DNA of 64,000 nt from Dioscorea cayenensis subsp. rotundata (lineage: Eukaryota > Streptophyta > Magnoliopsida > Dioscoreales > Dioscoreaceae), in NCBI RefSeq assembly GCF_009730915.1, contig NC_052472.1, positions 16,956,382 to 17,020,381 of the forward strand, written 5' to 3'. How positions within the stretch are numbered: the first letter of the stretch is position 1; every line of letters starts with the position of its first letter. The notes under the pieces were generated by a model. That model was not told where the DNA came from and searched no databases. It saw nothing but the letters and a program-made list of their open reading frames with translations. Below, piece after piece: positions 1 to 9,259 of the stretch. The translations under genes and the position numbers were made by a program.

Positions 1-10
1 ATATGTATGT

Positions 11-120
11 ATGGGCTGCTACTTTGAGTCTAGCCCAACTCAAATCCGGCCCAGCACAACCCATGCCCAACCCTTAGTCTGGGCTCAAAAAGGACAATTT
101 TGGTGTGCTTCTTGCTTAAC
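11..120. repeat. GGCCCA-rich repeat fragment related to the MITE at 16.6 kb
   Basis: This stretch is dense in GCCCAA, CCGGCCCA and TGGGCTC words. The hAT-like MITE at about 16592-17130 has the same kind of sequence, with runs such as AACCCAGCCC and GGGCCAA. It probably is a fragment of that repeat family lying just outside the Pack-MULE. No terminal repeat or target duplication can be seen because the window starts here. Confidence 0.3.
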
Positions 121-127
121 CTCACAA

Positions 128-421
128 GAAATGATATTTGTGATGAATGAATCGTCCGAAATAATGGGCCGAATGATGTGGATGCCTATGTGGCATCCAC
201 GTCATCCCACTCTCTTTTTCTCTCTCTCCTGAGAAAATAGATGTGTTTCTCCTCTTTCCTAAATCCTGTCTCCCTCTCCGAAGCACCCTTTTCCTCACCG
301 TCCAGTCTCTCCTGACGCCACTGGCAACATCATCGTCGTCGCCGCCGCCGCAGCGAAGCCCTTCTCGCCTGACACCACCGGCACACCGTCGTCGTAGTTA
401 TATTCTAAGAAAAGAGCATTT
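128..421 (+). repeat. Left terminal inverted repeat of the Pack-MULE
   Basis: It pairs with 3706-3998 in inverted orientation. The arm contains a GC-rich stretch with CGTCGTCGCCGCCGCCGCAG and ends about 60 bp before the ATG at 482. If the captured gene is transcribed, this arm and the next 60 bases would be its promoter and 5' leader. Confidence 0.65.
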
Positions 422-481
422 CTCGGAAGGAGAGAAAGTTTTGAAGCACAGAGAGACAGAGATAGCTTAGGGAGAAGAGGG

Positions 482-1783
482 ATGGAGAACTTGTTGGAGT
501 GCTCGGCCTCCGGGGAGAGGCTGGTGTCGGCGGTGAGAGATGGGGACCTGATTGAGGCCCGGATGCTTCTCGAGTTCAACCCAAGCCTTGCCAAGTACTC
601 CACTTTCGGTGGCCTTAATTCCCCTCTCCATTTCGCTACTGCGAAGGGCCATTCTGAGGTTTATCCTTTTTGATTTTTTTATCTTTTTTTGTGTTTATGT
701 TTTTTTATTTTTGTTTCTCCTGGGTTTGATCCAGCTGGGTTTTTTGTTCTTGATGTCGTGTTTTTGTTACTCGATTTTTTTGAGTTCTTGGTTAGATTGT
801 GACTGTTGCTTGAGAATGGGCGAATGTGAATTCCAGGGAACTATTGTGGCCGAGTTGGTTATCGGCAATGAAAAGTTTGGATTTTTTGATTAATCTATTT
901 CATGATCTTTTAGTTCGTATTGTTTTCTTATGGTTTCGAATTCCAGATCGAATATAGGATTTCGAATTAATCTTTAAGTTCTAACTTTTGATTATTCTTT
1001 ATTTTTTTATTGTTCATTGGATGATGGTCTGGGTGAAAGTTGGGATTTTTTTAGTTTGAATCTTTTGATTTGATGTTTGATTTTGGAACCTGGTGTATAA
1101 TTATTCAAAATTATAGCTGAACCTTCTTTGTTTGGTCTTGTGTTTTCTATATTTATGAAAATTAGACTGCGTTGATGCAAGCTTGCCGATATGGGCATTG
1201 GGAGGTAGTTCAGACTCTACTGCTCTACAGAAGTAATGTGTGTATCAGATGATGAGTTTTTGTGTTTTATTTGTTTCTTTTCTTGATTGATTAGTATAAA
1301 AGCTTGGATGTTTGATTTTGGGTTTAAGGTAATGAGAGCAGATTATCTGAGTGGTAGAACAGCTCTGCACTTTGCTGTAGTGGAAGGGCACATTCGATGC
1401 ATTTGGCTATTGGTTGCAGATTTCATTCCTAGTGCGCCATTTGACTCGGCTGCAGATGGCGACAAAGGTGTTGTCCAGAGAACCAACCCTGATTCCTCGT
1501 TAAGAAATAGATCTGACCAATCATAAGCGTGCCATTTTTTCTTCCTTCCTTTGCTGAAAGAATTCAGTAACTTAATGTTTCCTATTTTAGTGCGCTAGTA
1601 AGATTTATCAATAAGGTTGCTGATGGTGGCACTACGACCCTCCATATGGCTGCATTGAATGGGTACTTCGATTGTATGCAACTCCTACTTGATCTACATG
1701 CTGATGACTTAGTGGTGACCTTCCATTATGGCTCTAGCTTGGTGCATTATGCAGCATGTGGAGGAACTCTTAAATGCTGCTAG
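482..1783 (+). pseudogene. Broken XB3-type ankyrin-repeat E3 ubiquitin ligase fragment
   Basis: Exons can be placed at 482-658, 1166-1237, 1329-1522 and 1591-1783. Their joined reading frame resembles the ankyrin region of the rice XB3 / Arabidopsis XBAT31-35 family, whose full members carry ankyrin repeats and then a C-terminal RING domain. Recognisable pieces are [50 protein letters not shown] and [19 protein letters not shown]. It is a pseudogene for several reasons. About 20 residues of the second ankyrin repeat are missing between exons 1 and 2. The third intron (1523-1590) begins AT instead of GT. About nine residues are missing before the HYAACGG motif. A TAG then ends the frame at 1781-1783, where the family normally has Gln. 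No RING domain follows. The frame is otherwise preserved across all four exons. It is probably a transduced gene fragment. Confidence 0.75.
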
Positions 1784-1825
1784 GCAATATAGCTTTCTTG
1801 GTGCATTCGTCAGCCGTTCTGCGGT

Positions 1826-2002
1826 GTGGGCGCTTTGGTGCATCACGCTGAAGGTGTTGTCGTTCATTCATGTGCACGCATGCAACATCTTGATGTGGAC
1901 GTGTGCATGCTTATCGCTCTCATAAATATGTACTCCAAGTGTGGCTGTGTTGATCAAGCTGTTGAAGTCTTTTGTTCCATCGAATGGAGATGGAGACTAT
2001 AG
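1826..2002 (+). pseudogene. Pentatricopeptide-repeat (PPR) gene fragment
   Basis: The frame starting at 1826 reads a PPR-like stretch that includes GALVHHAEGVVVHS and then ALINMYSKCGCVDQAVEVF, ending at TAG 2000-2002. NMYSKCG and the following helix are typical of plant PLS-class PPR proteins, which bind organelle RNA. Only about one and a half repeats remain, and the family usually has ten or more. It begins about 40 bp after the stop of the XB3-like fragment, on the same strand and inside the same inverted repeats. This looks like a second captured fragment. It is a relic with no expected function. Confidence 0.6.
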
Positions 2003-3705
2003 TGCTATTTGTAATGTGTATGCTTTCATCGATTTGAAGGATGTGCTTGTTCATGTAACGATTATTAGTAATTAGTGTGCACTTTGAGATTCATATAGAA
2101 TCATCACGATACATGTATATCAACCTGCTTGGTGGAAGTTGAACATGTATGATCGAAGCCAAGTTTTTGTAGCCTCGCAAGATTGAAATTCGAGAATCTG
2201 TAATCTGTATGGAGACACCGAGAATGTACTTTTGGTGTAAAAATTGTTTTTAATCGATTTTTCACCATGTGAGACTTGTATGGGTTGTATGGGTAGTCAA
2301 TTGGATTACGCAACCCGTTACTGGAATAATTACTTGAACACACAAATGTTGAGCAGAATGAATGGAAACTTTCCAATAAACCAATGATCCAATATGGATT
2401 TTACTTGAATAAATACTCGAAAGCGGAATAAATCGTTTGAAGACACAAATGCTTAGCGGAATAATCTGATTTTTCATGAAGCATGAACAATCAAATGCTG
2501 AACAGAATGGAAACTTTCTTGAAAAACTTGAATGACACAAACAACAAATCAAAAGCTTTCCTAAAAAACATGAATGACACAAACAACAACAACAACAACA
2601 ACAACAACAAGCCCATTTACTACAACTACATAAACATACATTCTTCTCAAGCATCTTCAAGTAATCCATCTGCAAAATAAAAACATGCATTTGTTACATT
2701 TAAATTAATCTATGATTAATTAAAAGAAAAGCTATTAGTTAAAAGCAATAATGCATCACACAATCACACCACAAAATTGCCCATAGATTGCTGTGTCACT
2801 CAAGAACCAGAAATGCTTTCTAACAAAAGGGTCCACTTTCAAACATCATCACACAAAGGCCATTATTATTTCCCTGCAAACTCAAATCAATAGTGCATGA
2901 TTAGTAGAAAATCCATGAACAGAAAATATAATTGAAATATTATACTCACAAATTAAATTTGAAAATTGATCTTTCTAATAAATAAGGATAAGAATAAAGC
3001 TAATTCTTATCAACTTCATGGTTGTGTAATAACAAGTTCTACAACCCAAATAAGGATTACAAAGTTCTAGTTATGTAATGTGTTCAGGAAGATAACACTA
3101 ACTAATGTTCTAGGAAATAAAGCAGCAAGAAAAGCTTTGCATGGAGTCTCAATTTTCTCAGATCACTGCATTTCACTAAATTGGTCAAGTGAATCACTAA
3201 AACCTCATGAACTACCTTTATCAACACAAGAAGAAAAAGCTTGTGCATGAAGTCTCAATTTTCTTAGCCCAGCACCAATCAAAGCAAAGAGAAATAATTA
3301 AAACAATGACCATCAAAAGCCTATTTAAAATAATGATCATTTACCTTAATCCCACGGTTGCCAAACCTCCTCAACACCTAGATCACCGCGATTTCATGAA
3401 TTAAAAACAAAAACCTACCAAACCCCAGACAAACTAACAATTACAAAGAAAAACAAGCATAAAATTCACCTTTCTCATACAAATCACCAAAGAAATCACC
3501 AAACAAACCATCAAGAAAAACCCTAAAAACAAAGAAATCACTAAAAACCAGAAACCCATTAGAAAAGGATTATCAAAATTATTGTTATAATCTAACTTGA
3601 TTTGGCTCGGACGTGAGACCAACGCGAGTTTCTCCGGGAACGCAACTCGGCCGGGGAGGGGCGGCAGATGAGAGAGGAATTAAACTCAAGCTTTGTTCTC
3701 TAATG
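2003..3705. other. Pack-MULE interior without a recognised gene
   Basis: No reading frame here resembles a protein I know. An (AAC)n microsatellite lies at about 2582-2610. The stretch 3400-3650, read on the minus strand, has a GC-rich block (around 3640-3665) followed by T-rich sequence with AGGGTTTTTCTTGATGG. That resembles a plant first exon and intron, so a third captured fragment is possible but unproven. Confidence 0.35.
2582..2610. repeat. (AAC)n microsatellite
   Basis: About nine perfect AAC units. On the plus strand it would read as an asparagine run, but the surrounding frame has no protein character. Confidence 0.85.
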
Positions 3706-3998
3706 ATCTTTTTCTTAGAATATAACTATGACGATGACGTGTGGCTCGTGGCATTAGGGCGAGAAGGGCTTCACCGCATGCCGACGACTTAGCGATGATG
3801 TTGCGTGTGGCGCCGCGAGACTGGACGGTGAGGAAAGGGATGCTCGGAGAGGGAGCAGATTTGGGAAAGAGGAGCAAACACAACATCCATTTTCTCGGGA
3901 GAGAGAAAGAGTGGGATGACGTGTGGATGCCATATAAGCATCCACGCTCATTCACTTTCTATTTCGGATCGATCTCATTCGTCCCAAATAGCATTCTC
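3706..3998 (-). repeat. Right terminal inverted repeat of the Pack-MULE
   Basis: Inverted copy of 128-421. The outer end, read inwards on the minus strand, is GAGAATGCTATTTGGGACG, and the left end reads GAAATGATATTTGTGATG at the same place. The inner end stops at the GTTATATTCTAAGAAAA word. Confidence 0.65.
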
Positions 3999-6311
3999 TA
4001 AAAATCTTTATGTAAAAAGTCTCATATAAAACCCTCAAGAACTTGATTTAGATTGATTTAGAGCCCTTAACCTTTTAAGAAATTGGTTGGTCAAAGACTT
4101 AAAAATTATATTTATTTATTTTTCCTTAAAAATTGAATCTTTCGATTTAGGTATGATTATATAGTAGTATTTTTTTAAAAAATGAAAAATAAAAAAGTAC
4201 ACTTTCTCATTACTCCCTATTTTAATTTTCCAAACATATTGCCATCATCCCTTCATCTATTCTTAATTTATCTGTTATTATTTATTATTTATTTTATGGA
4301 ATAATAATAATTCATATTTTTGGAAGGCGGATACATAAAACCAACTATATATATAATTCTTCAACAATAGCACATATGTTTTTTAAAGTGGATAAATTAC
4401 ATTTTATTAAAATTAAAAGAATATTATTAAAAAAATACATACAACTAGTAAGGGAAATATTGAAAAAAATAAGAGTAGTAAATGCATAAAACAGAAGAAA
4501 AAGGAAAAACTATTTGAGGTGATACTGAGAGGAGAGTTATCCCCAAGGTCGGTTGATATTTTCATCTTTCATAATCGCCTACATTTTAGTTGGTAATTGC
4601 CTTCTCAACATCGCTTGTTACATTTGTATAGGACCCCAAAAATTCTAGGCTATCTTTAATTTCCTTTGGTGTACATAAATTGTAAAAGAATTAAAAATTA
4701 TGTGAAATATTGCTTTTAACATCTAGCTTTTTGTTTTTAAGTTCTTTCCTTTTTCTATCCCGACCAATGTTTTAGGAACCACAATGTAAAATACTCACTA
4801 CCAATTATTAGTTGGTATATCAAACCCGGAAATTCCATTATTGGAATTGGCATGTTTCAAAATGACATGGAGATTTTGTAAACTTTTTTTAATACCTAAA
4901 AACAATGTATATATGGACCGATCAAGGGACACATGACATAAGGCATTGGTTAGGGATGCAAACGAGTTGCTCATAGTCTGGCCGATATGGTTTGTGGTTT
5001 AGAAAACACTTATAGAAGGAGACACATAAGATTGGTAAACCCAGGGTCTGGCCCACTCACCTACATCCGGGGGCCAAGCCGAAGATAAACAATCCACGAG
5101 GTGAAAAATAATAGAGTACAAACACTTCTGTCACTCACTCTCACAAATAAAGATTACTACCCTCTCTAGATTGTCTAGTGCTCGCATGCCTCCCTCCTCA
5201 AGAGTCATACCCAATCTCGAGAGCAAGATAGCTCGGGATAAGCGCCTTAACATCCCAACCAAATTCTGCTACTTTTTATAATCTCAGTGGCTACTAATTT
5301 TAAACCTTCCAAATTAGTTTTTGCTAACTCTGTGTAACATGAATCGCAACATGACCCCTCGATCAGCGACTTAACCGAGTTCGCTTTACGCTGTGAGCGA
5401 TCTCAAGACCCATCAACCTCCAGTCATGCTTAGTCTGAGTCAATGCAGCCCGATCTTCTAATCTCGACTACTAGCAACTAGCCTACCCTCCCGCCTATCA
5501 CGATCAATGGCCCCTGCAAGGGCGCACGTCTTTGTGCGTCTTCACAAAACTTTACAAACTTGATATTCAATTCACCCAAGTTTGGTCTTCAAATCTTCCC
5601 AAGAAAGATCTTCAATCAATCATCCTAATCATGCCAACAATAGGCATGTTTTCAAATCTTAACCTTAATAGTCTTCCTTCATGCTCATTAAGGTTTCTTC
5701 AAATCATACCTTCGATAGTCTTCAATCATACCATTGATAGGTTTTTCTTCAATTATTTGCTTCCATCCATATTTAGTCTTCAATCAAATCTCCTAAATAT
5801 GGTCGTAATATGATCTTGTATTCAAGTTGTAATACATACCAAAAATAGCTTCTCTAAGATCTTCAAGATATTTACCTCAAGCCAAGACTCCTTTGCCATG
5901 TCACTCATATCTTGCCATGTCATCATTTTATGCCACATCACAAAGGTTTCCATGTCATCTTGACTCGTGTCAAATCATGCTAATTAAAGTGCTTTTGCAC
6001 TAATAGAGCCGAGCCGAGGCTTTGCATGTGTCAAGCTTGGCTTGTTACTATTTCATCGAGCTCAAGCCTGCCAAGCTTTCTTCGAGCTTCATTTGTTAGC
6101 TCGCTGGCATGGCTTGTTAGTTGATTAAGTTTTTGATTATTTTTATATAGTAAGGTATTATTTAAAGCTTATTTCATGAATTATTATCAAGTGCGACTCA
6201 ACTCAATTTGATATTGAGGATCATTTTAGTAAAAATATAATTTAAGCTTGTTTATGGAATCAAGTTAGTTCCAATCGATGTGGTTTGTGGTTAAAAGAAC
6301 ACTCAAACACC
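3999..6311. other. AT-rich intergenic DNA with old repeats
   Basis: No gene is supported. 3999-4540 is very AT-rich. 5040-5500 is more GC-balanced and looks like retroelement non-coding sequence. 5530-5990 has many CTTCAATCA and CATGTCA words and resembles a decayed LTR. A phrase near 4988 (GGTTTGTGGTTTAGAAAACAC) recurs in similar form near 6283, just before the gap, so 4988-6311 may be part of an LTR element whose second copy lies in the gap. Confidence 0.3.
5998..6125. repeat. GAGCCGAGC/GAGCTCGAGC-type dispersed repeat, copy 1
   Basis: It contains GAGCCGAGCC, CAAGCTTGGCT, ACTATTTCATCGAGCT and CTTTCTTCGAGCTTCAT in order. The same words occur in the same order at 14525-14665. The style is that of a common plant MITE-like repeat rich in GAGC/GCTC palindromes. 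Confidence 0.55.
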
Positions 6312-7311
6312 NNNNNNNNNNNNNNNNNNNNNNNNNNNNNNNNNNNNNNNNNNNNNNNNNNNNNNNNNNNNNNNNNNNNNNNNNNNNNNNNNNNNNNNNN
6401 NNNNNNNNNNNNNNNNNNNNNNNNNNNNNNNNNNNNNNNNNNNNNNNNNNNNNNNNNNNNNNNNNNNNNNNNNNNNNNNNNNNNNNNNNNNNNNNNNNNN
6501 NNNNNNNNNNNNNNNNNNNNNNNNNNNNNNNNNNNNNNNNNNNNNNNNNNNNNNNNNNNNNNNNNNNNNNNNNNNNNNNNNNNNNNNNNNNNNNNNNNNN
6601 NNNNNNNNNNNNNNNNNNNNNNNNNNNNNNNNNNNNNNNNNNNNNNNNNNNNNNNNNNNNNNNNNNNNNNNNNNNNNNNNNNNNNNNNNNNNNNNNNNNN
6701 NNNNNNNNNNNNNNNNNNNNNNNNNNNNNNNNNNNNNNNNNNNNNNNNNNNNNNNNNNNNNNNNNNNNNNNNNNNNNNNNNNNNNNNNNNNNNNNNNNNN
6801 NNNNNNNNNNNNNNNNNNNNNNNNNNNNNNNNNNNNNNNNNNNNNNNNNNNNNNNNNNNNNNNNNNNNNNNNNNNNNNNNNNNNNNNNNNNNNNNNNNNN
6901 NNNNNNNNNNNNNNNNNNNNNNNNNNNNNNNNNNNNNNNNNNNNNNNNNNNNNNNNNNNNNNNNNNNNNNNNNNNNNNNNNNNNNNNNNNNNNNNNNNNN
7001 NNNNNNNNNNNNNNNNNNNNNNNNNNNNNNNNNNNNNNNNNNNNNNNNNNNNNNNNNNNNNNNNNNNNNNNNNNNNNNNNNNNNNNNNNNNNNNNNNNNN
7101 NNNNNNNNNNNNNNNNNNNNNNNNNNNNNNNNNNNNNNNNNNNNNNNNNNNNNNNNNNNNNNNNNNNNNNNNNNNNNNNNNNNNNNNNNNNNNNNNNNNN
7201 NNNNNNNNNNNNNNNNNNNNNNNNNNNNNNNNNNNNNNNNNNNNNNNNNNNNNNNNNNNNNNNNNNNNNNNNNNNNNNNNNNNNNNNNNNNNNNNNNNNN
7301 NNNNNNNNNNN
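6312..7311. other. Assembly gap (1000 N)
   Basis: Exactly 1000 N, which suggests a placeholder of unknown true length. Open frames that cross it are artefacts. Confidence 0.98.
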
Positions 7312-8460
7312 TTAAATGGTCAACGCCTACAAAACGTTGTCCGACATGCAATGATAAAACTTTAAATTGGTCTAACGAGTAAGGAAGGCCTACTAAACCT
7401 TCAGGTGGCCTTGAGGTGGAACGGATACGCTCGTAGAATCCGAATATCTACTAAATTCATTTCTGTTTAAACAGAGACATAACATTTTAAACAGAAACTT
7501 GATAAATTTAAACGGAAACATTTCTGTTTAAACAAAAAATTGTATAATTTTAAACGGAAACATGGACATGACATGGTGAAAAGTCTTCCAAAGTTTGTTT
7601 TACAAAAAAAATGTATAAATGTTAGACTTGATGTGATTGGGCGGTTTTTTTCCCACCATTTTTAAGGCCAATGATGGAATTTCACAACATGGACCCAGTC
7701 CAAATGACCTACAAGGGGTAAAAAGGAAGTGAAATGATAAAAGAATGGCTGTCTGGGGTATTCAAAACTTACAAGGGTTGTTTGGGAAGTTTTAAACAGT
7801 GTAGGGGGTAAATAGTAATTTTCCTAAATAAAAAACCATAAAAAGAGATATTTTAAAAAATAAAAATAAAAACCTTGGCGTTATTTAAGGTTATTTATTT
7901 AATTTTGCGGATTTTTTTTTATTGATTTCTCACGCATTTTGTGATATTGGATGCAGTTTGAGATTGAATGCATTTTAAGGTGACACACGAAAGAGCAACA
8001 CCAATTTCTCAGTTCGAAATGCTTTATCTATTGTAAAAATGTAGCAGAGGATGAACATGCGAGAAAACAACATAAAGATACAAGAAGGAAGGTTCATTGT
8101 GGCAGGTTTGTCATCACAGCCACAATCATTACCGGCAGTCGTTGAGCCAGAAAATTATAGGATAAGGGGCGTATTGTAAAACAAGAAAATTCAATTAATA
8201 AAATTTTTATATTTGTTTAAATTTATTTACATGTTAATTTATAGTTTAGTTTATAAAAATTAGATGACAAATAATACTTTTTTAAAAAACTATGTTAAAA
8301 ATATAATTTTATATATTATATAAACTAATTTGTAAAAATCAAAAATTAAAAGATAGTTTTTTTAAATATACTAGATAATGTAATTTTTAAAATATTAGTC
8401 GATCAAATAATAAAATTTTGTATATATTTTTTTAAAAAATTATTATATTTTAACTATACA
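7312..8460. other. AT-rich intergenic DNA with a palindrome cluster
   Basis: No gene is supported. 7460-7565 holds a cluster of GTTTAAAC-centred words (TTTCTGTTTAAACAGA and TTTAAACGGAAACAT). 8160-8460 is extremely AT-rich. Confidence 0.4.
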
Positions 8461-8499
8461 TATTAATTTGTAAAAAAAAATAATTTTTTAAAAATAAAA

Positions 8500-8700
8500 A
8501 TTAAAAACCCTAAAGAGAGATTTTTTAAAAATAAAAATAAAAACCTAGGGAGAAAGAGGGGGAGAAAAATAAAAATAAAATCAGAAAAACAGAGAGATAA
8601 AAAGAAAAATAGAAAAACGAAGGAGAGAGAGAAGCAAGGGGCGTCCACTGACGATAGGGGCGGTTGCCCTCTCCCTCCCCTGATTACAGGATAATGAGAC
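8500..8700. repeat. Dispersed A/G-rich repeat with GC-rich end, copy 1
   Basis: An AAAATAAAAATAAAAAC / GAGAGATAAAAAGAAAAATAG tract is followed by AAGGGGCG and GGGGCGGTTGCCC. A similar arrangement, in the same orientation, occurs at about 14905-15055 beyond the copia element. The family is unknown. Confidence 0.45.
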
Positions 8701-8842
8701 AACCAAATTCCACAGTATGTTATTGAAAGTTATTAATTTTGATTGTTAATTGTATATTGTCTAATCAAGGCGTGCTATATATATATATTGTGTCTTGTTT
8801 TAGTGATTTATGCTACAAAAATAGGAATTTCACGGAGCAATA

Positions 8843-9067
8843 TAATAAAAAGAAGAAGGATTTTGCATTTTGACTTGTATGTCATTGAACATTTGCTATC
8901 AATATATATACAACAGATTTACATTGAAGGGCTAAAAGTTAGGAAGAAAGAAGGGCTGAAAGTTAGGAGAAAAGTTACAGGATGGAATCTAGGAAAGTTG
9001 GTAACGTTGGCTAAAATCAAGAAAACAAAATAGGAAAATTAATTTCTGTTACAAAACCCATTCACCA
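8843..9067 (-). repeat. 3' LTR of the copia element
   Basis: 225 bp, nearly identical to 13265-13493. It is bounded on the outside by CAATA and on the inside by the polypurine tract. Confidence 0.93.
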
Positions 9068-9259
9068 CCCCCCCTTCAAGTTGGAGTGGGATTGGAAATG
9101 TCGATCACGCCCAACTTGGAAAGGAAACGACTGATGTTATCACCGACAAGTGGTTTGGTGAAGATGTCCGCAAGTTGATCGAAGGAGCGTATGTAAGAGG
9201 TAGAGATGAGGCCGGAGAGTATTTTTTTCACGAACGAAGTGGCAATCTATTTCAATGTG

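Larger units (their letters stand above)
128..3998 (+). mobile_element. Likely Pack-MULE (Mutator-like element carrying gene fragments)
   Basis: Two inverted arms of roughly 290 bp bound this segment. The left arm (about 128-421) matches the reverse complement of the right arm (about 3706-3998) with many small differences. Shared landmarks, read inwards, are ATTTGkGAyGAATGA, a TCCGAAATA word, TGGCATCCAC followed by GTCATCCCACTCT, CTCACCGTCCAGTCTC, GAAGCCCTTCTCGCC and GTTATATTCTAAGAAAA. Long imperfect inverted repeats around fragments of unrelated plant genes are the hallmark of Pack-MULEs. No transposase lies inside. The 9-bp target duplication expected for MULEs is not evident, so the outer ends are good to a few bases only. 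The interior holds an XB3-like fragment, a PPR-like fragment and about 1.6 kb of unassigned sequence. Seen: the inverted arms and gene fragments. Inferred: the superfamily. Confidence 0.65.

Noticed and set aside
2262..2690. Cys-rich minus-strand frame
   Set aside because: The Cys run comes from the (AAC)n microsatellite read in reverse, and the rest has no protein character.
128..3998. Classifying the inverted-arm element as hAT or PIF/Harbinger
   Set aside because: Arms of about 290 bp and carriage of several gene fragments fit Mutator-like elements far better. Still, the target duplication was not found.
6260..7382. Three long open frames over the first gap
   Set aside because: They consist almost wholly of undefined residues from the 1000 N. 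Only a few real codons flank each side.
8743..9033. Basic 96-residue open frame
   Set aside because: It spans the border and body of the copia 3' LTR, so it is non-coding.
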